Positions 56,963-64,000 of a stretch of 64,000 nucleotides of DNA are shown one piece after another (position 1 is the stretch's first letter; every line of letters begins with the position of its first letter). A program made the translations under genes and the position numbers. The stretch comes from Nissolia schottii (lineage: Eukaryota > Streptophyta > Magnoliopsida > Fabales > Fabaceae). Under the pieces are notes generated by a model. That model saw only the letters and a list, made by a program, of their open reading frames with translations. It was not told the origin of the DNA and searched no databases. The stretch spans positions 1 to 64,000 of the forward strand of contig QANU01074086.1 in NCBI GenBank assembly GCA_003254905.1, given 5' to 3'.

Positions 56963-57035
56963 AGACCAACTAGCCTAGTGGTTAAGATGTTACACTGTAT
57001 AGTGAGGGTCATGGGTTCAAACCTTATTGAAGGTG
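56963..57035 (+). mobile_element. tRNA-like SINE head
   Basis: The A-box-like TAGCCTAGTGGTTAAGA and B-box-like GGGTTCAAACC are about 40 bp apart, the spacing of a pol III promoter derived from a tRNA. No cloverleaf or CCA-adjacent acceptor stem can be drawn, so it is read as a SINE head or tRNA relic, not a tRNA gene. Confidence 0.5.
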
Positions 57036-57603
57036 AAATGGGTTTATATATTTTAGTAAACCTATATGGGCTTTTTTAAGTAAACAGGCCTAACAGGCTT
57101 TCATAGTAGTTTACTGAAACAGGCTTTGAAAATGGCTTGGACCTGACCTTTTTGTCAAACAGGTCAGGCGGCAAGCCCGTGGGAGGGAATTCAGGTTCAA
57201 GGAGAGCTGTGAATACAGGGTTGGACTATTATAGGATGATTCCTTTTAGGTTATGTTATTTTTGAGTTATTAAATGTTAGCTTATTTTGCTATGTAATAA
57301 TAACATTATAACTTTTTTTTTTTTGCAATTAATAAAAAACACAACCCATTGACATTGGAAGTCAAGCACTTGAAATTAGATGCATTAAATTTATAAGAGT
57401 AAAATTTACACGAATGTAGTTGTTCTAATCTAAGATATCGGGTAAATTACTTTAGAAACTTAATATCCATGAGTCTCTCATGTGTTCACTAACATTTTCA
57501 GCTCACTTATCATTTTATTAATATTTTTCATATTAGAGAGTTTATTAATATTTAAATTTATTGAATAAATGCGTGTGTAAGGGCAAAAAAAAAGTACACA
57601 TGT

Positions 57604-57614
57604 TGTTGTTGTTA

Positions 57615-57669
<55 letters not shown>
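57604..57669. repeat. (TTG)n(TTA)n microsatellite
   Basis: About 66 bp of TTG then TTA triplets, roughly 16 perfect TTA units. Likely length-polymorphic. Confidence 0.95.
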
Positions 57670-58130
57670 GTATATAAAAAAGGGTGTTCGGGTCATCGGG
57701 CTGGCCCAACCTAAAGCAAACTGTCCCAATTCGGGTTAGGTTAAGTCAGATTAGCTCAAATTTTTTTCTTCATATTACTTCAACCCAGCCCATCCATATT
57801 TCCAAGCCATTCGGGTTGACCCATCGGGTTTAGCCGATTTCAATGACTCTAGTTTCAAGGTTTCAATCATGAATCATTTGGGTGCTTTTGTGAAAGAGGA
57901 AAAAAAGGTTAAGAATTAATACCCTTCATTTTAAAATACAATAATGTTGTTTCACACCAAAATACTTAAACAATCTAAAACATTGTATTACATTTAGTGG
58001 GATCATAAAATATAATAAAAAATTCAATTATTTTTAACATTGTCTCTTTATCGAATCACACATTCATTTGCTCTCAAATTCTCTCCTCTATCTTTAAAAC
58101 ATGCAGATAACAATACAATAGAAATAGGGA
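57670..58130. other. Repeat-like spacer, no gene
   Basis: At 57680-57840 GGGTGTTCGGGTCATCGGGC and GGTTGACCCATCGGGTTT words suggest another degraded hAT-like repeat. The remainder is AT-rich. Confidence 0.35.
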
Positions 58131-58132
58131 TC

Positions 58133-58565
58133 AAAGTAATAGAGATAACTATCAACATAATGAAATAGATATGAGCATATTATAAAGGGATCAACATTAT
58201 AAAAAAAAAAATGGAACATTGATGCTTTTTTTTTTTTATGAATGTTGATATGCATTTATAATATGTTAATGTCTATTTCATTATGTTGATAACTATGTCA
58301 ATTACATTGATACTTGAAGAGAGAATATGTTGATATTTATCATAATTATGTTGATACCTATATCTATTATATTGATACATATTTCTATTATGTTGATACT
58401 GGAGTGGTGTGGCGTAGTGAATGAGTTTGACACTGAGAGAGTGAGAGCAAAACAAAGAGAATCTGATTTGATGGAGAGAGAAAATGTATTTAAGTTGAAC
58501 CTTTATAATTTGTTGTTAATTATTTGTATTATGTTGATACATGTTTTTATTATGTTGATACTCAT
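58133..58565. repeat. Degenerate ATGTTGATA minisatellite with an inverted portion
   Basis: Roughly 20-26 bp units built on TTATGTTGATAC plus an ATNTNTATT spacer recur from about 58250 to 58565. At 58133-58200 the same word appears inverted (ATCAACATAATGAAATAGA), making a foldback around 58200-58255. Confidence 0.7.
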
Positions 58566-58754
58566 GCGACATGTGAACTTCATGAAAGAGTGAGAGAGTA
58601 AGAGTAGAGAATAGAGAGTCTAACTTGACAAGAAGTCAATATGACATGATGGAGAAATAGTATGATTTGATGGAGAAAGAATGTATTAAGAAGACTAGAA
58701 ATAATTATGTTGATACATTTCTTAACTTGTATTGATACCACATGCACAAGCTTC

Positions 58755-58870
58755 AATATCGCATGCGTCAGATATGTATTGACATGTATTCATATGCACA
58801 CGCGTTAATATTGCATGCGTCAGAGAATGTATTCATATGCACACCTGTTAATATCGCATGCGTCAGAGAT
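58755..58870. repeat. Tandem repeat, ~45-bp unit
   Basis: About two and a half units containing TATTGCATGCGTCAGAGA and GTATTCATATGCACACGCGT. Each unit holds the palindrome GCATGC. Confidence 0.75.
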
Positions 58871-59774
58871 ATTACTCATTGTACCAAATACAATAATTTA
58901 ATATTTTTTGTCTTGAATATACAGTGTGTATAGGATGTTTGAGCACCTTCTGCAAACAACATCACTGATTAAAGTCCTCTTAATCTTCAAAAAAATGTTT
59001 CAAAAATTTTAACAAAAAATAATTATTCGATTTCGATTTTACAGTATTTTCTTGCTTATTACCTCTCCCACTGATTTATTACTCCATCTGTACATGTTAT
59101 TTTAGCCAAATACAATAGTATTAAAAAAATTACAATTAAAATTGATTCAAAGGGTATTTTTATTAATTTATCTTTATTTAAGTCCTACATAATTAAGAGA
59201 TAGAGAGTATTAAAAAATGTTATTATTTTTTAGACTTCGATATATTAGGATATACTTAAAAATTTAACAATAAAATTTAAAGATTGATGAGATATAATTT
59301 GGATTTTTTTTTCTAAAATGACAGATAACAAGCAACATAGGGGGTATTATTCTCTAATTAATGTGATTTATCAATGAGTCAAATGATAATTTTATTGCAT
59401 TGACTCATCCAAAAAGAAAAAAGTCTTTTACATTAAACAAAAGAAAAATGCTTTTGGAGATCTCATTCATCAATCTATATACCTTTATGAATGATACTTA
59501 GTATTTTTAGAGACAAAATAAGAAGAAAAAGAAAGCCAAACATTATTTATAGAAGTGTGCAGGTTGATAATGAGATTGATGAATTAAGTCTCCTAAACAT
59601 TACTCTAAACATAATTGTAAGACCCTTAGTTTTTTGGTCAGACCTTGGATAGAGTAATTAATATACAGGTCAAAATATAGGTGAGTTTGCATTGACTTAA
59701 AAAATTATATTCTTTTAAAGAAAACAAGTGTTTAAATACAACTTAAAAAAAATACTTGAGAAAAAGGAAAAAAA

Positions 59775-60418
59775 AACCTTCAATTTAGTCTCAGTTATTT
59801 TTCGACTCAGACAATTTCATTCTTAAACCTTTTTGGCCGATTTAATTCCTGTTAGTTTTTAAGTCAATCAATTTCATCATTCTTAAAAAAAAATTTGGTC
59901 ACTTTAATCCCTATTACTTTTCAAATCAATCAATTTAAGTGAAAACTTGTCTAACTTATCATATAAATACTTAAACACCCCATTTTCATCTTTTACAAAC
60001 ATACCCCCGTCAATGTTTGTTTGTTTTTCATTGTGGACGCCCCACGTTTTTTGGACATGAGATGTGAAATGATGTCATTTTGCTTAAAGATGATGCGTTA
60101 TTAGTTGTGTAAAATGACTTCGTTTTTGACGTGGAGGATGTGATGTAGACCTTTAACGTGCCACATCCTTCTGTTATGCTCTAAGGCAGTCGTCTCAATA
60201 TAGGAGATGAATAGAAGAACTAACTTGTTTTGTTTTCATATTTTGCAGGGACTAAATTGACTGAAAAAAATTAAAAAGGATGAAATTGATCAATTTTAAA
60301 AATCACAGAGATTGAATTGACTAATATAAAAAGTAACAAGGACTAAATCGACCAAAAAAATTCAAAAGAGATGAAATCTCTGAGTTAAAAAATAACAGGA
60401 CTAAATTGGGGATTTATC
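59775..60418. mobile_element. Non-autonomous element with ~180-bp terminal inverted repeats
   Basis: The left arm (59775 to about 59945: CAATTTAGTCTCAGTTATTT, GGCCGATTTAATTCCTGTTA) pairs with the right arm (about 60245-60418: TAACAAGGACTAAATCGACC, AATAACAGGACTAAATTG). The interior of about 300 bp is unique and includes a GTGCCACATCC word. Layout fits a MULE-type MITE; no target duplication could be confirmed. Confidence 0.7.
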
Positions 60419-61290
60419 TTAAGAAAAATAAGTTAAAATACCACATTTTTTTAAAAAAGTTTGTAATGCACCACTTTTGAAAAAAAATGTGGAAGTAGAG
60501 GTGCTCTTTAGTCAAAGTATCTTACAAATACAAAACAAAACTCTTTAAAAAAAAGCTACAATAAAGAAATTTAAGTAAGAAAATTACTTTTTTTCAAGTC
60601 AAGCCCAAACACATTCCTATATTAAGGTATATCTAGCGATAATATTGAGTTAATACTTGTGGTACTTGAGAGCATGGCTGTGAATTTGAATCATTTTGGT
60701 ACATAAAATTCAAAAATTGACTTCCTATTCATGAAGACCTAAAAGCATGGGAGGCCTTGTATAATAAATAAAGTATATGGACTTATTTCCATTGATAAAA
60801 TCACAAAAAGTTCATAATATAACATCAAAAATCAAAAGATGGGGTTAGATGAATTATTTAATTGAAGGTTGTAGAAATGATGTTTTTTTGGTGCGACGTG
60901 TGCCTTCTTTTTGAATGCGGTATAACACAATTCTTCTTTATCATGATATGATGCAACTCAAGTGATGGGTGATGACATGAGTAGATGAATAGAATGTTGG
61001 AGTGAAAAAATCAAGCAGAGGTCATAAATAGAGTTATCAAAAGACTCAGAATATATTAAGATATTACGATAACATAAGTTTCAATTTATTTTATTTATAG
61101 GAGTACTAAAGATGTCTATTTCACATTTCGTCTGGCATTTGTGAAATCATGTTTCAAGTCCCGTATTTTTAATGAAATATTTGTTTTTAGGACTAGAAGC
61201 AAGTTTTCTTTTTAAACTGTTTTTATGATTTAAAAGTGTAAAATGTTGCTTTTACTTTATTTTTAAATAACTTCCTAAACATCTTTAGGT
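60419..61290. other. Intergenic, no supported gene
   Basis: AT-rich DNA without recognisable coding or repeat structure. Confidence 0.3.
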
Positions 61291-61730
61291 ATTAAAAGCT
61301 TAATAACTGATTTAAATCGTTTTGATAAACGTGTTTAAAACGAATTTTGAAGAGAGAGAAACACTTAAAGAACATACATACATACACACACTGCAAAAAC
61401 CAGCAAAAAACCACACCAGAATGAAGAAACCCGAACCCGAGGGCGTATCTGAAATCTACCTGAAATTGCTTATTCTTAGCTCCATAACTAACCACCCTAC
61501 ACTAGGGCTTGGATTGGGAGACAGGGCTGTTCACCCCTCACCATCCAACCCTCATATTCCCTATTTATTCCTTTTCCTTCCATTCTATTTTTTCTTCACC
61601 TTCCTTCTTCCATTTCTCAAGTTTCAAAGAAGTCTACGAACTTATAATCTCACTTTCATTCATCATCATTTTTATGTTTTAAACTCGTTTATCAAAACAG
61701 TTTAAATCAATACCAAACTTTTAAAACAAG
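61291..61730. repeat. Foldback element with ~53-bp arms
   Basis: The left arm 61291-61343 (TTTAAATCGTTTTGATAAAC) and right arm 61675-61730 (GTTTATCAAAACAGTTTAAA) are inverted copies separated by about 330 bp. The spacer is partly CT-rich and GC-richer than its flanks, with a Pro/Phe-rich ORF of no known family. Confidence 0.65.
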
Positions 61731-62799
61731 ATTTTAATTACTTTCCTCACAACAAAGTTCTTTTCATACAGACCGCGGAAATCAGTAAAAGCAACTATTA
61801 TTACTATTAGATGTCAACTCTCGTTTTCTTTCTTAAGCACTAAAAGAAAAAGGAAAAAGAACAAAAGAAAAGAAAAAACTCATTGACACTTGATTCCTTT
61901 ACTTTATCAAGAATCGGATTCCATGGGTCACTGGCCAGTGATCTAATTCAAGTTGAAGTGGTTAAGCATCAGAACTGGACCTATGGCTATCATTTTCATA
62001 TCTTACTTTACCTAAAATAAAATAATGCAGAGGGGACCAAACCTGCTCCGGCCCGCTGCAATTTCAAGCCCTTGAGAACTGCTTCTCCCTGGGGACTGTA
62101 CCAATGCTTCTTTTGTCTGCAACTCTTTTCCTAAATTGTAATTTACAAATGTTGGTGTTGAATCTCTTGATTACTTATTTCATAACTCGTTCCACTGTTG
62201 ATGTTCCTGTGATGTAAATTTATTTGATCCATTTCTTAGCTTTACCATCTCTTTATTGCTCAACTGTTTTGGATTGCTTCATAAAAAAATTTCCCTTGCT
62301 CTATTCTTTTGTTATGGTTGTACCTTTGGTAGTTAAATTGTGAATGTCGTGGATCACCCCAAATAATAATTCAACTGGTTGTAATTAAAGTATGAAAAAT
62401 GATTGAAGTACACCTTATAATCTGCTACCGTACTGTCAACCAATAGTTTTATATAATTGGTCCATGCACTCACTCTCACTTTATAACAAATTTTTACGCC
62501 CCTACTCAACCCAAAACCCTCAGTTCCAACGCAGCCTTCATTATTTTCTTCCTTCGTCTTTGCTCTCCTCATCATCATTTGTCGACGTCACCATCGTTTT
62601 ACTTCTTATTTGTCTGCATCGTAGTTCTTCATCCTCATCATCATCTTCTCCGTCTTCTTCATCTTCTTCCTTCGTTTCATTTTCCATTTTTGAACAAACT
62701 CATACACGGAATCTTCATATCAAACCGATGGATGTAATGAGGTATAGTTCTGTAAAACTTTGGAAGGAATTCATGTGTTTATTTTGATAAGAATTTGAG
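61731..62799. other. Unassigned region
   Basis: Around 61910-62150 the base composition and ORF fragments look exon-like, but I could not match any family. At 62570-62690 a CATCATC/TTCTTC-rich tract yields a serine-run ORF that looks compositional. No feature supported. Confidence 0.25.
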
Positions 62800-63470
62800 T
62801 TGTTTGTGCACTGATATTGTTAATGTTTGTGCAACACATTTAAAAATATTTGTGTGCAGTAGTTGAAAACTTTCATGCACAAACATTGTTCACTACTGTG
62901 CAAAAACATCTTGACCCCCCTTAATTTCTCACATGTTTTTGCATTATAAAGCTTAGAAATTTTGTCCACTTTGTGGGCAATTTGTTAATGTGTACATATA
63001 ATTGTTGTAGGTTATAGAAAATTCATCCATAGACGATGAAGATGGTTTAACTATAGCCAACAAACATTTTAAACTATGGTACACAAACATTTTTTAACTT
63101 CGTGCACAATAGCAAACAATGTGTGTGCATTGTAGTTAAAAATGTTTGTGCACAACAATTTAAAATGTTTGTGCACAAACATTGTTCACTATCGTGCACA
63201 AACATTTATAACACATGCTCAAACATTTTAAACTGTTGTGCACAAACATCCTCAACTGTTGTGTACAAACATTTTGAATTGTTATGCACAAACATTTTTA
63301 ACTGTTGTGCACAAACTTTTTCAATTATTGTGCACAAACATTTTGAATTGTTGTGTACAAACATGTTAAGCACCGGGCACAAGCATTTTTAAATATTGTG
63401 CTCAAATGCACAAAAGTTTGTGTTCAAATGCACAAACATTTTGTGCTAATGCGCACAAACAGTAATGTTT
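62800..63470. repeat. TTGTGCACAAAC minisatellite
   Basis: Loosely spaced copies from 62800 become a dense array at about 63100-63450. The unit of roughly 22-24 bp carries TTGTGCACAAACATTTT, centred on the palindrome TTGTGCACAA, with a variable AACTGTTG or GAATTGTTG spacer. Some units are in opposite orientation. The ORF across it is a by-product of the repeat. Confidence 0.85.
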
Positions 63471-64000
63471 ACTTAAACTCTAAACTCTAAACCAAATAAA
63501 AAAAAACATAAAAACGAAAATCTAAAATAGAATGGACCTCTTGTTTTTATTTTGTGAGAGATGTGTTTGTGCAATCTTCTGTCTTCCTTAAACGAACTTG
63601 GAACAAGATTAGTTAGAATAGCTGTTAAGTGATTATGAGAGCTTTCGATTTCAAAAATGTAGGTTTTGTTTTCATGAGAGATGAAGGAAGCTGAGGGGGT
63701 TTGATGCTTTCGCGAGAGAGAAGTTATGAATTATGTGTTTTCATCGTTTGGAGAAGCGGGAATGATTTTGTGCAATGTAGAGTGAGTGCACGAGATGTGA
63801 GAGTGGAAAGTGTGGAACGTGGGTGCCGTGCATTTGGTTTAATGGGCCTTACGTATAAAATCGCTTAGGTGACAATACAGCGACAGTATTTGAGATGTAC
63901 ATATAACAATACTCTTAAAATATAGACAAATAGAACAATCAAGTTTTCTCACGTTGATGCTGATACTACTTGATCGAGTAAAAAGAGGAGTTTTTTTTTC
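63471..64000. other. Window end, no supported gene
   Basis: GA-rich and AT-rich sequence. Words such as GAGTGAGTGCACGAGATG near 63780 are loosely inverted relative to TGCACTCACTCTCAC near 62463, which may mean the minisatellite lies inside a larger non-autonomous element. Confidence 0.25.

Noticed and set aside
56963-57035. tRNA gene
   Set aside because: A and B boxes are present, but no cloverleaf arms or acceptor stem pair, so it is listed as a SINE-like head.
62464-62787. Serine-run protein frame
   Set aside because: Produced by a TCATCATC/TTCTTC-rich tract with no conserved domain.
63102-63392. 96-residue Cys/His-rich frame
   Set aside because: It is the translation of the TTGTGCACAAAC minisatellite and repeats with it.
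62800-63470. CRISPR-like array
   Set aside because: Repeats are degenerate and palindromic with no constant-length unique spacers, and the DNA is plant nuclear.

Overview
This is plant nuclear DNA, most likely from a legume and probably Phaseoleae (Glycine-like). The evidence is AT-rich intergenic DNA, short GT-AG introns, plant-only families (WAT1-related, L-type lectin receptor kinase, mTERF, SAUR, OFP, Kazal, cystatin) and dense plant transposons (MULE, CACTA, Stowaway, tRNA-derived SINE). The genus is inferred from the general look of the proteins and repeats. No database search was possible.

Layout. 1-2640: minus-strand Mutator-like element (MULE-1), broken, running off the left edge, with palindromic repeat modules at its 5' side. 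3187-4773: single-exon organelle mTERF protein, very like Arabidopsis mTERF4 (RUG2/BSM). 6190-6640: 3' end of a LINE. 7969-8334: short OVATE-family ORF, followed by a SINE with 13-bp target duplications and a Stowaway MITE. 9991-15352: seven-exon WAT1-related transporter on the minus strand. 17374-19265 and 22281-23546: two copies of a segmental duplication, with a long-TIR MITE and a copia fossil between them. 23874-25610: ribosomal protein L9 (uL6), with site II and telo-box promoter motifs.

26229-33143: a 6.9-kb MULE (MULE-2) bounded by a 9-10 bp target duplication. It carries a decayed transposase, a captured SAUR fragment and a GRF zinc-finger gene on the opposite strand. 36073-38179: L-type lectin receptor with a kinase domain lacking key catalytic residues. 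42627-43019: Kazal-type inhibitor-like protein. 45065-45705: CACTA terminus abutting a broken papain-like protease. 47666-48229: three-exon cystatin-like gene. 49340-50555: long inverted repeat. 50593-51546: broken gene for a small, probably myristoylated acidic protein. 52923-55520: four-exon UNC93-like protein whose first intron has a GC donor. 56324-56859: BKI1/MAKR-like remnant. 57190-64000: repeats and minisatellites, with no gene I could support.

The genes are unrelated housekeeping, transport and signalling genes, with no operon or pathway cluster. The richest content is transposon biology: gene capture in MULE-2, MITE families carrying ACGT-core motifs, and SINE insertions whose duplications are still readable. 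Exon coordinates were read by eye from splice consensus and reading-frame continuity.
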